A stretch of 64,000 nt of DNA from Ga0077527 sp038316355. Its GTDB lineage: Bacteria > Pseudomonadota > Gammaproteobacteria > Burkholderiales > SG8-41. Positions within the stretch are counted from its first letter, which is position 1, and every line of letters begins with the position of its first letter. The stretch is taken from NCBI GenBank assembly GCA_038316355.1, contig JBBQAO010000003.1, forward strand, positions 49,981-113,980, in the 5' to 3' direction. Shown here piece by piece: positions 26,308 to 36,099 of this stretch. The notes under the pieces were generated by a model. The model saw nothing but the letters and a program-made list of their open reading frames with translations. It searched no databases and had not been told where the DNA came from. A program made the position numbers and the translations under genes.

Positions 26308-26748
26308 CTACAAAATCCCGGGCGTGATGACCGCCTTCACCCGTACGCCGTCTGCGTCGCAGGCCAGCCACCAGATTGCGCCCTTTTTCAGGCTCCACGC
26401 TGCGGCCTCGCCGGTCAGTGCCAGCGCCGCGACCGCACCCAGCGTCGGCTGATGGCCGACAACCATCACCGTGCCGGTGCCGTCAGGCCAGCCGGCCGCC
26501 TTGAGTACACCTTGAGGGGTGGCGGATGTGGACACCGCTTTTTCAATGACGCCGTTTTCCGCGAACGCCGCCGCAGTCTCGCCGGCGCGTGCCGCCGGGC
26601 TGACGATGACCCGGCAATCGGCCGGCAGGCGCTCCGCCAGCCATGCCGCCATTTTTTGCGCCTGCCTGCGACCTTTGGCGGTTAACCGCCGCGCCTCATC
26701 CGGCGCGCCATCTTCGGCATCCGCGTGGCGCCACAAAATCAGTTCCAT
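26308..26748 (-). CDS. sixA: Phosphohistidine phosphatase SixA
   Basis: A 146-residue histidine phosphatase. The N-terminal LILWRHADAEDG holds the nucleophilic His in the RH motif; ARRLTAKGRRQAQKMA, VSPAARAGETA and the second catalytic His in MVVGHQPTLGAVAA complete the SixA pattern. In E. coli SixA acts on the nitrogen phosphotransferase system. It shares a strand with CYTH-CHAD and ppk1 downstream of them, so it may be the last gene of a polyphosphate operon. Confidence 0.92.
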   Translation of the reverse strand: MELILWRHADAEDGAPDEARRLTAKGRRQAQKMAAWLAERLPADCRVIVSPAARAGETAAAFAENGVIEKAVSTSATPQGVLKAAGWPDGTGTVMVVGHQPTLGAVAALALTGEAAAWSLKKGAIWWLACDADGVRVKAVITPGIL

Positions 26749-26791
26749 GTCAGTTCCATGCTCATTTCACCAGACTCAACGTTCGCTCCAT

Positions 26792-28345
26792 TTAATCCTG
26801 CCAGGGACGGCGCACGGCACGAAAACGACGCCATGCGAGCGGCAGGGTATTGCGTTCGGCAACAGCATGCGCCTCGCACCAGCCGATGACCATGCCGGTC
26901 GCGGCGATCACTTCGCGATTTTCCGCCGCCGCACCCAGCAATTGCCGCACCGTTGCCGCGTCATTGATGCGCCCCAGTATATCCTGCAGCAGCGCGAGCC
27001 GGTCGCGCAGCGTTGCCATGCCGCGCGCGGAATACAGCGAAGAAAAAAATTCCGTTGCATAACGCAGTTGTTTGACGGCGATACGCAGCCGGTGCAATTC
27101 AGCGGCGGTACGACGTTCAAGACGGCGGCCGCGTTTCAGTACCCGGTCGTGGCATGCGCTCAGTATTTGCGTTGCGCAAGCCCGCGCCGGCTGCTGCCAA
27201 GCCGGATCGCTGCCGGCATTGGCGAAAGTGGCCAGCCAGCCGCCGAGTTGAATCATCGATTCATTGTAAGTAATTGTTTTTATTGATTTTTTTGCTTTCG
27301 TGCGCGCCATCCGCTGTGCACCCAGACACAGCCGCTCAAAGACATCGGCCGCCACATGTGCGGCCAGCACCGGGCGCACCGCGGGCAGGGTTTCGGTGAC
27401 AAACACATCCCAGTCGCGCGCCGGGCCCAGCGCGCCGGCAATGGTTCGCAACGCGGCTGCCTGCGGCGCAGCGGCGTCTCCGAGCAGGTCACGGAACAGA
27501 CGAAATACCGAGCGCAGCCGGCGGATGCCGACGCGCATCTGATGCAGATACTCAGGATCCGGCGAAGCAATGACGCCGCCCTCGTTGGCTTGCGCTTGCG
27601 CCAGCGTAGCAACAGCCATCGCATGGAACGCCTGCCCCGCGGTCATCTCCCGGCTCAGCACCACCGGCACCGCTTTGGCCGGCGGCGCAGCTGCACCGCG
27701 AAACAGCTCATAACCGCGTTCGGCCTTGGAACGGTGCTCCAGCGCCAGCGGCACTGCCTGCGCGAGTTGTTGTGCCAGTTCGAACAAAGCGCTGACCGGC
27801 CCGCTTTTCAGTTCCAGTTCGATCTCGCACACCGGCGCGCGGCGGCGCCCGCTGCGGATGACGCCGCGATCGATCGCAGCCTCAATCAGCACACCGGGTG
27901 CCGGCTCGAGCATACGCAGGGTACGCGTGATTTCGGTGTGCAGTACCGGCACCAGCGACTTCGCCACTTTTTTCGATTGCAGGATTCTGGTGACCGGGTG
28001 TCGCGGCAGTCGCGACAGATCAGGATGCCGGTCGCGGAGCACGGTCTCGATCTCCAGCCGCTGATGCACGCCGGACACCGCCGAGCCGCCGCCCTTCACC
28101 GCCTGCACCCAGCGCCGGCCCTCGCGGCGCACCCGCAGCGCAATGCGCTGCTGCGACAAGGCCAGCGCCGGGGTGTCGAAATACGTGGCAGCCAGTTTGC
28201 GGGTGACAGCCCCGTGCGCCGCTGTCAGCAGCGGCAGCGCCAGAACCTCGCGCAGCCGCGCCGGTGAAACACGCAGCTTGAGTTCGATTTCGGTGGCGAC
28301 CGCGGTATTGCCGGTTTTGCGCTGGCCACCGGCGTCACCGATCAT
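26792..28345 (-). CDS. CYTH-CHAD protein (inorganic triphosphatase-like)
   Basis: A 517-residue protein with an N-terminal CYTH domain (ATEIELKLRV carries the ExExK motif, then YFDTPALALSQQRIALRVRR and CEIELELKSG) and a C-terminal CHAD domain (PEYLHQMRVGIRRLRSVFRLF, ELHRLRIAVKQLRYATEFF) whose paired His and basic residues bind polyphosphate. The start ATG overlaps the ppk1 stop by 4 bp, giving a coupled pair. A copy of the AT-rich 22-bp motif lies inside the CHAD domain at 27267-27288, where it encodes SIKTITY in place of the more typical basic residues. Confidence 0.9.
   Translation of the reverse strand: MIGDAGGQRKTGNTAVATEIELKLRVSPARLREVLALPLLTAAHGAVTRKLAATYFDTPALALSQQRIALRVRREGRRWVQAVKGGGSAVSGVHQRLEIETVLRDRHPDLSRLPRHPVTRILQSKKVAKSLVPVLHTEITRTLRMLEPAPGVLIEAAIDRGVIRSGRRRAPVCEIELELKSGPVSALFELAQQLAQAVPLALEHRSKAERGYELFRGAAAPPAKAVPVVLSREMTAGQAFHAMAVATLAQAQANEGGVIASPDPEYLHQMRVGIRRLRSVFRLFRDLLGDAAAPQAAALRTIAGALGPARDWDVFVTETLPAVRPVLAAHVAADVFERLCLGAQRMARTKAKKSIKTITYNESMIQLGGWLATFANAGSDPAWQQPARACATQILSACHDRVLKRGRRLERRTAAELHRLRIAVKQLRYATEFFSSLYSARGMATLRDRLALLQDILGRINDAATVRQLLGAAAENREVIAATGMVIGWCEAHAVAERNTLPLAWRRFRAVRRPWQD
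27267..27288 (-). repeat. 22-bp dispersed motif inside the CHAD coding region, copy e
   Basis: Minus-strand core AATCAATAAAAACAATTACT matches the intergenic copies and is read in frame as part of the CHAD protein. The local A/T content contrasts sharply with the GC-rich gene around it. Confidence 0.55.
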
Positions 28346-30453
28346 GCGCCCTGCTTGCGGGCCAGCAGATCCAGCAGTTGCTCCTGGGCGGTGGCCGCTT
28401 TTGCGCGACCCGGGGCGCGGCACAGGTACTGGCCGTCCTCGCTCATCATCCATGCCTGCGTGTTGTCTTCGAGATACGACAACAGACCTTCGGCAATCAC
28501 CCGCTGCTTGAGGTCCGGATCAAGAATCGGGAAACACACTTCAACACGTCCGAAGAAATTGCGGTCCATCCAGTCGGCACTGGACAAATAGACATCATCG
28601 GCGCCGTCATTATGGAAATGGAAGACGCGGGTGTGTTCCAGAAAGCGGCCGATGATGGAGCGCACGCGGATGTTCTCCGACAGGCCGGGCACGCCGGGAC
28701 GCAGTGCGCACACCCCGCGCACGATCAAATCGATCTGCACGCCTGCCTGCGACGCCCGGTACAAAGCGCCAACGACTTCCGACTCAAGCAGCGCATTCAT
28801 CTTGGCAATAATCTGCCCCTTGCGACCGGCCTTGGCGATCGCCGTCTCGTTCTCGATCGCGCGCATCATTTCCTTGTGCAGCGTGAACGGCGACTGGCGC
28901 AGATGGCGCAGCTTGGTGGCGCGACCGAGCCCGGTGAGCTGTATGAAGATGTCGGCGACGTCATTGCCGATTTCCTCGTTGCAGGTGAACAGGCCGAAAT
29001 CGGTATAGAGGCGCGCAGTGCGCGGATGATAATTGCCGGTCGACAAGTGCACATAACGGTGCAGGCCGTCGCCCTCGCGACGCACCACCAGCAGCATCTT
29101 GGCGTGGGTTTTGTGGCCGACAACGCCGTAGACGACATGTGCACCGACCTCTTCCAGCCGCTGCGCCCAGTTGATGTTCGCTTCTTCGTCGAAACGCGCC
29201 ATCAATTCGAGCACCACGGTCACTTCCTTGCCGCTGCGTGCGGCGCTGATCAGCACTTCCATCAGTTCCGATTCGGCACCGGTGCGGTACACCGTCATCT
29301 TGATCGCCGCCACCGCCGGATCACGTGCCGCCTGCTGCAGGAACACGATCACCGGCTGGAACGACTGGAACGGGTGATGCAGCAGCACGTCGCCGGCGCG
29401 AATCGCGGTGAACATGTCGCCCGGCTGGTCGAGCCGCTGCGACAGCCCCGGCCGGAACTGCGCAAACTTCAGGTCGGGACGGTCGACCCAGTCAGGAACG
29501 CTGATCACACGCGCAAGATTGACCGGCCCGTCAACGCGATAGAGATCTTCAGGGTCGAGCATGAACTGGCGCAGCAGGAACCCTGAAATATGCTGCGAAC
29601 AGTTGTCGGTCACTTCCAGCCGCACCTCGTCGCCGAAATGACGATGCGGCAGTTCACCGCGCAGGGCGGTGCGCAGATCCTTGACTTCCTCCTCGTCGAC
29701 AAACAGGTCGCTGTTGCGCGTCAGCCGGAACTGGTAACAACCCAGCACCTTCATGCCGGTGAACAGTTCGCCGACATGTTCATGCAGGATCGACGACAGG
29801 AATACGAAATCGTATTCGACGCCCGCGACATCCTGCGGCAAGCGGATTACCCGCGGCAATACGCGTGGCGCCTGGACAATCGCGATGCCGGAATTGCGGC
29901 CAAAAGCGTCCTTGCCCTCGAGTTCGACGGCAAAATTCAGGCTTTTGTTGAGCACCCGAGGGAAGGGATGCGCCGGGTCGAGGCCGATGGGGGTCAGCAC
30001 CGGCATCACCTCGCGGCGAAAATAGCCCTTGATCCAGTCCGCCTGCTGCGGCGTAAATGCGCTGCGGCGCAGGAAGCGGATGCCGGCCTGTTCCAGTCCG
30101 GGCAGGACTTCCTCATTCAGCAGCTGGTACTGCCGCGCGACCAGCTCGTGGGCTTCGCCCGCCACCTGGCGGAACACCTGGTCCGCGCGCATCTGGTCGG
30201 GATAGATCGGCGCTGAACCGGCCTCAATCTCGGCCTGCAGACCGGCGACGCGGACTTCAAAAAATTCGTCGAGATTGCTGCTGACGATACACAGGAAACG
30301 CAGGCGCTCGAGCAACGGATGCGTGCGGTTTTCGGCCTGCGCCAATACCCGGCGATTGAACGACAACAGGCCCAGTTCGCGGTTGAGGTAGAACTCAGGC
30401 GCAAAACCCGCCTTGCCAGGCGCGTGTCGGGGACGTCGGACAGCGGCATTCAT
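28342..30453 (-). CDS. ppk: Polyphosphate kinase 1
   Basis: PPK1 (703 aa) makes polyphosphate from ATP through an autophosphorylated His. Visible: the N domain (FYLNRELGLLSFNRRVLAQA), ISSNLDEFF-like VSSNLDEFFEVRVAGL, the active-site segment VYGVVGHKTHAKMLLVVRRE with the phosphorylated His, and the second phospholipase D-like half with IRVRSIIGRFLEHTRVFHF and YLSSADWMDRNFF. The length is normal. It is the first gene of ppk-CYTH/CHAD(-sixA). Confidence 0.97.
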   Translation of the reverse strand: MNAAVRRPRHAPGKAGFAPEFYLNRELGLLSFNRRVLAQAENRTHPLLERLRFLCIVSSNLDEFFEVRVAGLQAEIEAGSAPIYPDQMRADQVFRQVAGEAHELVARQYQLLNEEVLPGLEQAGIRFLRRSAFTPQQADWIKGYFRREVMPVLTPIGLDPAHPFPRVLNKSLNFAVELEGKDAFGRNSGIAIVQAPRVLPRVIRLPQDVAGVEYDFVFLSSILHEHVGELFTGMKVLGCYQFRLTRNSDLFVDEEEVKDLRTALRGELPHRHFGDEVRLEVTDNCSQHISGFLLRQFMLDPEDLYRVDGPVNLARVISVPDWVDRPDLKFAQFRPGLSQRLDQPGDMFTAIRAGDVLLHHPFQSFQPVIVFLQQAARDPAVAAIKMTVYRTGAESELMEVLISAARSGKEVTVVLELMARFDEEANINWAQRLEEVGAHVVYGVVGHKTHAKMLLVVRREGDGLHRYVHLSTGNYHPRTARLYTDFGLFTCNEEIGNDVADIFIQLTGLGRATKLRHLRQSPFTLHKEMMRAIENETAIAKAGRKGQIIAKMNALLESEVVGALYRASQAGVQIDLIVRGVCALRPGVPGLSENIRVRSIIGRFLEHTRVFHFHNDGADDVYLSSADWMDRNFFGRVEVCFPILDPDLKQRVIAEGLLSYLEDNTQAWMMSEDGQYLCRAPGRAKAATAQEQLLDLLARKQGA

Positions 30454-30489
30454 GGTAAACGGCGACCGGGCGGGCCGCCGCGGAACGCA

Positions 30490-30765
30490 TTACGTCCGGG
30501 GTGGCGGCACATAACCGGCCGCGGCATCTGCGCCGTCGCCGAAAAAATGCTGCTCCATTTGCTGCGCAAGGTAGTCACGGGCTTTTTTGTCCGCCAGATT
30601 GAGCCGGTTCTCGTTGACCAGCATTTTTTGCTGCTCCAGCCACTGCTTCCACGATTCCTTGGACACGTTTTCAAACACGCGCTTGCCCAACTCGCCGGGG
30701 TACGGCGGGAAATCAAGACCTTCGGACTCGCGCTTGAGTTTTACACATTGCACCTGGCGCGCCAT
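30490..30765 (-). CDS. Oxidative damage protection / Fe-trafficking protein YggX
   Basis: A 91-residue protein matching YggX from its first residues (MARQVQCVKLKRESEGLDFPPYPGELG by pattern), with the conserved early Cys and the WLEQQKMLVNENRLNLADKKAR segment. It is implicated in protecting iron-sulfur clusters. ATG 30765 has GGAGAG upstream; the frame is open to 30810 but without homology. It lies 36 bp before ppk on the same strand. Confidence 0.93.
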   Translation of the reverse strand: MARQVQCVKLKRESEGLDFPPYPGELGKRVFENVSKESWKQWLEQQKMLVNENRLNLADKKARDYLAQQMEQHFFGDGADAAAGYVPPPRT

Positions 30766-30845
30766 GTCATCTCTCCACAATAAGACATTAATGTTAACGA
30801 TTTGTGACAACCGCCTGTGTGCGGCATCACACTTATGGTTTTGGT

Positions 30846-32210
30846 CTACAGTTTTTTGGTCAGCACCACTGAACGGCGATGATAGTTGTACAACTCCTTC
30901 TTTTTCTGCGGCAGCGCACTGACGTCGGTCTCGACAAACCCGCGTTCGACGAACCAGTGTTCGGCGCGCGTGGTCAGCACAAACAATTGCTTCAGCCGCA
31001 ACCCGCGCGCGCGTTTTTCGATCGCCGCCAACAGCCGCTCACCGGCGCCGCGACCGCGGAATTCCGGATGCACGGCGAGACCGGCCAGTTCTCCGGAACG
31101 TTCATCCGAAAACGGATACAGCGCCGCGCAGCCGATGACCCGCCGGTCATGTTCCAGAACCCAGAAGCGGTCGACTTCCATTTCCAGTAAATCGCGGTTG
31201 CGCTTGACCAGTATGCCCTCGGCCTCGAGCGGCTCAATCAGCCCGAGGATACCGCCGATGTCCTCGATTTTCGCGTGGCGCAGCGTTTCCAGCGGATCCG
31301 GCGTCACCAGCGTGCCGACCCCCTTGTGCGTGAACAGCTCGAGCAGCAGGCTGTCGTCGAGATGGCTGGAAATCAGGTGCGCCCGCCCCACGCCCTGTTC
31401 ACAGGCGCGCACTGCCGCCGGCAGATAGGTCTGAATCTCCTCCGACGCCACCCGCCCCTTCGACAGCAGGCCCTGCGCCTCGCGCACCGTCAGTTCGCGC
31501 AACAGTTCGCCGCGGCGTCCGGTAACGCCCGTCGACTCCATCAGGAAAATCAGCTTGTCCGCCTTCAACGCCACCGCGGTTGCCGCCGCGACGTCGCCGA
31601 GCGCCAGGTTGAACACCTCGCCGGTCGGCGAATAACCCAGCGGCGAGATGACCACCAGCTCATCGTCTTTCAGCCGCCGTTCAATGGCCGCGGCATCGAT
31701 TTTGCGCACTTCACCGGTATGCATCAGATCGACACCGTCGACGACCCCGATCGGGCGCGCGGTGACAAAATTGCCGCCGGCCACGCGGATATCGGCGCCG
31801 GCCATCGGCGAATTGGGCAAGCCCATCGACAGCAAGGCTTCGATCTGTACGCGCAGCGTGCCGGCGACTTCCATCGCCGCTTCCAGCGCAGGGGCATCGG
31901 TGATACGCAGATTCTCGGCAAAACGGCTGCGGATTTTCTGCGTTTTCAGTTTGGCTTCGATCTGCCGTCGCGAACCGTGCACCAGCACCAGCTTGACGCC
32001 CAGCGCGGCGAGCAGGTTCAGGTCATGGGTCAGATGAAAAAAACGGCCGTCAGCGACGACTTCGCCGCCGAAGGCAATGACGAACACCTTGCCGCGAAAC
32101 GCATGGATATAGGGCGCGACGGACTGGAACCAGTCGATAAAGCGGTCCTGCGCCGACAGCCGCGGCCGTGCGCCGCTGCGCGTTTTCTGCACAGCTTGCG
32201 CGGCGGGCAT
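30846..32210 (-). CDS. argA: N-acetylglutamate synthase
   Basis: ArgA (454 aa) transfers acetyl from acetyl-CoA to glutamate, opening arginine biosynthesis. The N-terminal amino-acid-kinase-like domain (FRGKVFVIAFGGEVV, LVLVHGSRRQIE, VISPLGYSPTGEVFNL) binds arginine for feedback control, and the C-terminal GNAT domain (LAGLAVHPEFRGRGAGERLL, LFVLTTRAEHWFVERGF) catalyses the transfer. Length and domain order are standard. Confidence 0.96.
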   Translation of the reverse strand: MPAAQAVQKTRSGARPRLSAQDRFIDWFQSVAPYIHAFRGKVFVIAFGGEVVADGRFFHLTHDLNLLAALGVKLVLVHGSRRQIEAKLKTQKIRSRFAENLRITDAPALEAAMEVAGTLRVQIEALLSMGLPNSPMAGADIRVAGGNFVTARPIGVVDGVDLMHTGEVRKIDAAAIERRLKDDELVVISPLGYSPTGEVFNLALGDVAAATAVALKADKLIFLMESTGVTGRRGELLRELTVREAQGLLSKGRVASEEIQTYLPAAVRACEQGVGRAHLISSHLDDSLLLELFTHKGVGTLVTPDPLETLRHAKIEDIGGILGLIEPLEAEGILVKRNRDLLEMEVDRFWVLEHDRRVIGCAALYPFSDERSGELAGLAVHPEFRGRGAGERLLAAIEKRARGLRLKQLFVLTTRAEHWFVERGFVETDVSALPQKKKELYNYHRRSVVLTKKL

Positions 32211-32306
32211 TTTGTCGTTTTTGGCGGGAATGGTGATGTCCTTTCTGCTGCCTAGTGTTGTGAAATCGATGGTATGCGAGAACCCGTCGTGGCGAAAGCC
32301 GCCGCG

Positions 32307-33035
32307 CTAGAAATCGCCCCACAGGGTCTGCATCGCCGCCAGCAGGGCCACCGCCGCGGTTTCGGTGCGCAGCACGCGGGGGCCCAGCCGCAGTGGCAGG
32401 AATCCGGCGCGACCGGCATCTTCCGCTTCGGTTGCGGTCAGTCCGCCTTCGGGTCCGGCCAGCACCGTCACCTCGCCGGAGGGGCGCGGCAAGCCGTGTA
32501 ATCCTGTCGCTGCACCCGGCGCCAGCAGCAAACGCAGCCCATCCACAGCTGCCGGCTGCTCCAGCCAGTCGCGCAGCGACAGCAAGGGCCGCACTTCGGG
32601 CATGTGATTGCGGCCACACTGCTCGCAGGCGGCCGCCACCACGCCCTGCCAGTGCAGCACGCGTTTCACGGCTCGCTCACCGGACAAACGCACCACGCAA
32701 CGTTCGCTGAGCAGTGGCTGCACCGCGCTGACACCCAGTTCCACCGCCTTCTGGATCGTGTAATCCATACGTTCACCGCTGGACACCGCCTGCGCCAATG
32801 TAACCCGCAGCGGCGACTCGCGGTCTTCGCTGCGGCTGGCGCTGACGCGCACGCTCACTGCGCCGCGCGCGCAGTTCGTGATCACCGCGTCATGCACGGT
32901 ACCGCGGCCGTCGAACAGCAGCACCGGGTCGCCGGGCGCAAGGCGCAGCACATGCATCACATGATGCGCCTTGACCTCCGGCAAGCGGCATTCGCCATGA
33001 TCCGGGATCGCTTCCGGAAAATATATTCGAGTCAA
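32307..33035 (-). CDS. rsmE: 16S rRNA m3U1498 methyltransferase
   Basis: RsmE (242 aa) methylates U1498 of 16S rRNA. An N-terminal PUA-like domain (HHVMHVLRLAPGDPVLLFDGRG) is followed by the SPOUT knot: QKAVELGVSAVQPLLSERC, VLAGPEGGLTATE and LGPRVLRTETAAVALL. No ATG suits the N-terminus; TTG at 33035 gives the expected TRIYFPEAI start. Confidence 0.95.
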   Translation of the reverse strand: MTRIYFPEAIPDHGECRLPEVKAHHVMHVLRLAPGDPVLLFDGRGTVHDAVITNCARGAVSVRVSASRSEDRESPLRVTLAQAVSSGERMDYTIQKAVELGVSAVQPLLSERCVVRLSGERAVKRVLHWQGVVAAACEQCGRNHMPEVRPLLSLRDWLEQPAAVDGLRLLLAPGAATGLHGLPRPSGEVTVLAGPEGGLTATEAEDAGRAGFLPLRLGPRVLRTETAAVALLAAMQTLWGDF

Positions 33036-33182
33036 TGGGTTAGCCCGGATTTTTGAGCGTCAAATTATGCCACATCACGCTGCTGCGGGTCCGCGGCCTG
33101 CCGCAGCGTCGCGATGCATCCCGGGTATACAATTGCGCTTTTTCCGGAAGCGCCAGCCGGTGCTTCCACAAGGAGATTCCGT

Positions 33183-34595
33183 TTGCGCATCGTCATCCTC
33201 GGCGCCGGCCAGGTCGGCAGTTCCGTGGCCGAGAATCTGGTATCCGAAGCCAACGACATCACCGTCGTCGATACCGATGCCGGTCGCCTGCGCAAACTGC
33301 AGGATCGCCTCGACCTGCGCACCATAGTCGGCAATGCCGGCCATCCGGAAACCCTGGAACGCGCCGGAGCCCGCGACGCCGACATGATTCTCGCGGTCAC
33401 CCAGAGCGACGAGACCAACCTGGTCGCCTGCAAGCTGGCCGCGACCATGTTCAACATCCCGACCAAGATTGCCCGGATACGCGCCGCCGATTACCTGTCT
33501 CATCCGGAGATGTTTTCGGCCGAGTATTTTTCGGTCGATACCGTGATCTGCCCGGAACAGGTGCTCACCGACTACATCGCCAAGCTGATCGAATTCCCCG
33601 AGTCACTGCAGGTGCTCGAATTCGCGGAAGGCCGCGTCAGCCTGGTGGCCGTGCGCGCTTTCCACGGCGGACCGCTGGTGGGCAAGGAACTGCAGACCAT
33701 CCGCAAACACCTGCCCAACCTCGACACGCGGGTGGCAGCCATCTTCCGCCAGGACAGTCCGATCATTCCGGATGCCACCACGGTGATCGAAGCCGGCGAC
33801 GAAGTATTTTTCATCGCCGCCACCGAGCATATCCGCGGCATCATGCGCGAACTGCGCCGCATGGACAAACCAGTGAAACGGGTGATGATCGGCGGTGGCG
33901 GCAACATCGGGCGCCGGCTGGCCAGGGCCATCGAGGATCGCTACGACGTGAAGATCATCGAATACAGCCGCAGCAGCGCGGAAAAACTCGCCGCCGAACT
34001 GCGCACCACGCTGGTACTGGTCGGCGACGTCACCGACGAGGACCTGCTGCAGGCCGAGAACATCGGCGACATGGATGTGTATTGCGCGCTGACCAATGAT
34101 GACGAAAACAACATCATGTCCTCGCTGCTCGCCAAACGCATGGGCGTGCGGCGCGTCGTAACACTCATCAACCGCAGTTCATACGTCAATCTGGTGCAGG
34201 CCGGACAGATCGATATCGCGATCTCCCCGGCGCAGGCCACCATCGGCACACTGCTCGCCCATGTCCGCCACGGCGATTGCGTCGCGGTACACAGCCTGCG
34301 GCGCGGCGCGGCTGAAGCGCTGGAGCTGGTGGCCCACGGTGACGCACGATCGTCGAAGGTCGTCGGCCGCCGCATCGAAGAACTGGATCTGCCCAAAGGC
34401 GCCACCATCGGCGCCCTTGTCCGTCCGCCCCGGGTGGAAACCGGCAACGGCAAATCGGCAAACAAGCATCAGGTACTGATTGCGCACCACGACACCGTCA
34501 TCGAACCTGAGGACCATGTGATCGTGTTCGCGATCAACAAACGCATCGTACCCAAGGTCGAGAAACTGTTTCAGGTCAACATCGGATTCCTTTGA
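33183..34595 (+). CDS. trkA: Trk potassium uptake regulatory subunit TrkA
   Basis: A 470-residue cytoplasmic protein with two RCK modules. The first Rossmann loop is LGAGQVGSSVAENL, followed by VVDTDAGRLRKLQD; the second is GGGGNIGRRLARAIE; each is followed by a TrkA_C subdomain. It binds nucleotides and gates TrkH. The frame opens earlier, but TTG 33183 with AAGGAG 7 nt upstream gives the family start. trkH follows 43 bp downstream, so the two form an operon. Confidence 0.96.
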   Translation: MRIVILGAGQVGSSVAENLVSEANDITVVDTDAGRLRKLQDRLDLRTIVGNAGHPETLERAGARDADMILAVTQSDETNLVACKLAATMFNIPTKIARIRAADYLSHPEMFSAEYFSVDTVICPEQVLTDYIAKLIEFPESLQVLEFAEGRVSLVAVRAFHGGPLVGKELQTIRKHLPNLDTRVAAIFRQDSPIIPDATTVIEAGDEVFFIAATEHIRGIMRELRRMDKPVKRVMIGGGGNIGRRLARAIEDRYDVKIIEYSRSSAEKLAAELRTTLVLVGDVTDEDLLQAENIGDMDVYCALTNDDENNIMSSLLAKRMGVRRVVTLINRSSYVNLVQAGQIDIAISPAQATIGTLLAHVRHGDCVAVHSLRRGAAEALELVAHGDARSSKVVGRRIEELDLPKGATIGALVRPPRVETGNGKSANKHQVLIAHHDTVIEPEDHVIVFAINKRIVPKVEKLFQVNIGFL

Positions 34596-34638
34596 ATCCC
34601 TGCCGCGCACATACCACGCAACCCGGCGCTGAACCGGC

Positions 34639-36096
34639 ATGTCCTGGTTACTGACCATCGCACCGGTGGCGGCGCTCATTGCCATGGCGATGAGCCTGAC
34701 CCATCTGCTGCCGATCGGCGTGTCACTGGCGCTGGATGATGGCGCAGCACAGGCGCTGACCCTGTCGATGGTGTTCAATTTTTCCGTGGGCGCCGTAGTC
34801 TGGCTGCTCACCCGGAACAATAAACGCGAACTCAGTCTGCGCGAAGGCATCCTGCTGGTGGTCGCCGTATGGTCGGGCGGCGCGCTGTTTGCGACGTTGC
34901 CGTTGATGCTGACGATTCCGCAACTTTCGTTTACCGATGCCTACTTTGAAGCCGTCTCGGGGCTGACGGCAACCGGCGCCACCGTACTGACTGATCTCGA
35001 CTACCTGCCGCCCTCGCTCAACGTCTGGCGCGCCGTGCTGCAATGGCTGGGCGGCATGGGTGTGATCGTGCTGGTGGTGGCGATACTGCCGATGCTGGGC
35101 GTGGGCGGACGCCAGATCTCCAAGTCCGAAATCCCCGGACCGATGAAGGACGAGCAGTTGACGCCACGCATCACCCAGACCGCCAAGGGTCTGTGGCTGA
35201 TCTATGCTGTCCTGACGCTGGTCTGCGGCTTTGCTTATTACATGGCCGGCATGTCCCCGCTTGACGCAATGATCCACAGTTTTACCACTATGTCTTTAGG
35301 CGGCTTTTCATCCTATGACGCCAGTATCGGCCATTTCAATTCGGTCGGCGTGGAACTGGTGGCGATCAGCTTCATGGTTATTGCCGGCATCAATTTCTCG
35401 ACTCATTTTCTGGTCTGGCGCAGCAAAAGCCTGCGCGCCTATGCCCGGGATACTGAAGCGCGTTATTTCGTGCTGGTTATTTTTGCCAGTGTCGCCGGCA
35501 TCGCCATCCTGCTCTTCGGCTCCGGCACCTACCCCGACTTCCCGACGGCACTCCGTTACGCCGCCTTCAACATCATTTCCGTCGGCACCACCACCGGTTA
35601 TGCCACGGCTGATTACAACCTGTGGCCGGTGTTTGCGCCGCTGTGGGTGTTGTTCCTCGGCACTTTCCTGAGCTGTTCGGGTTCTGCCGGAGGCGGCATC
35701 AAGATGATGCGCGCGATGATTCTCTACCGGCAGGTGTACCGCGAGATCAAAAGCCTTGCTCATCCGCAGGCGGTCAGCCCGGTAAAAATCGCCGGTCAGG
35801 TCGTCGCGGATCCAGTGGTGTTTGCAGTGCTCGGGTTTTTCTTTGTCTGGGTCGCCCTGCTGGTGACCATGACACTGATCCTCGGCTGGACCGGGCTGGA
35901 TGCGATGACGGCGTTTTCAGCCGTAGTGGCCTCGCTGAACAATATCGGCCCGGGATTGCATCAGGTTGGCCCAACAGCCAATTTTTCGGTGTTGACGGAT
36001 TTCCAGACCTGGGTCTGCGCCTTTGCCATGCTGCTCGGCAGGCTGGAGCTGTTCGCGCTGCTGGTCGTCTTTACGCCCGCCTTCTGGCGTAAATGA
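34639..36096 (+). CDS. trkH: Trk potassium uptake channel subunit TrkH
   Basis: A 485-residue inner-membrane protein with about ten hydrophobic segments and the four pseudo-repeat filter loops of the Trk/Ktr family (EAVSGLTATGATVL, SFTTMSLGGFSSYDASIG, NIISVGTTTGYATADY, SLNNIGPGLHQVGP). It moves K+ inward under TrkA control. It ends 3 bp before the convergent photolyase gene. Confidence 0.96.
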   Translation: MSWLLTIAPVAALIAMAMSLTHLLPIGVSLALDDGAAQALTLSMVFNFSVGAVVWLLTRNNKRELSLREGILLVVAVWSGGALFATLPLMLTIPQLSFTDAYFEAVSGLTATGATVLTDLDYLPPSLNVWRAVLQWLGGMGVIVLVVAILPMLGVGGRQISKSEIPGPMKDEQLTPRITQTAKGLWLIYAVLTLVCGFAYYMAGMSPLDAMIHSFTTMSLGGFSSYDASIGHFNSVGVELVAISFMVIAGINFSTHFLVWRSKSLRAYARDTEARYFVLVIFASVAGIAILLFGSGTYPDFPTALRYAAFNIISVGTTTGYATADYNLWPVFAPLWVLFLGTFLSCSGSAGGGIKMMRAMILYRQVYREIKSLAHPQAVSPVKIAGQVVADPVVFAVLGFFFVWVALLVTMTLILGWTGLDAMTAFSAVVASLNNIGPGLHQVGPTANFSVLTDFQTWVCAFAMLLGRLELFALLVVFTPAFWRK

Positions 36097-36099
36097 TCT

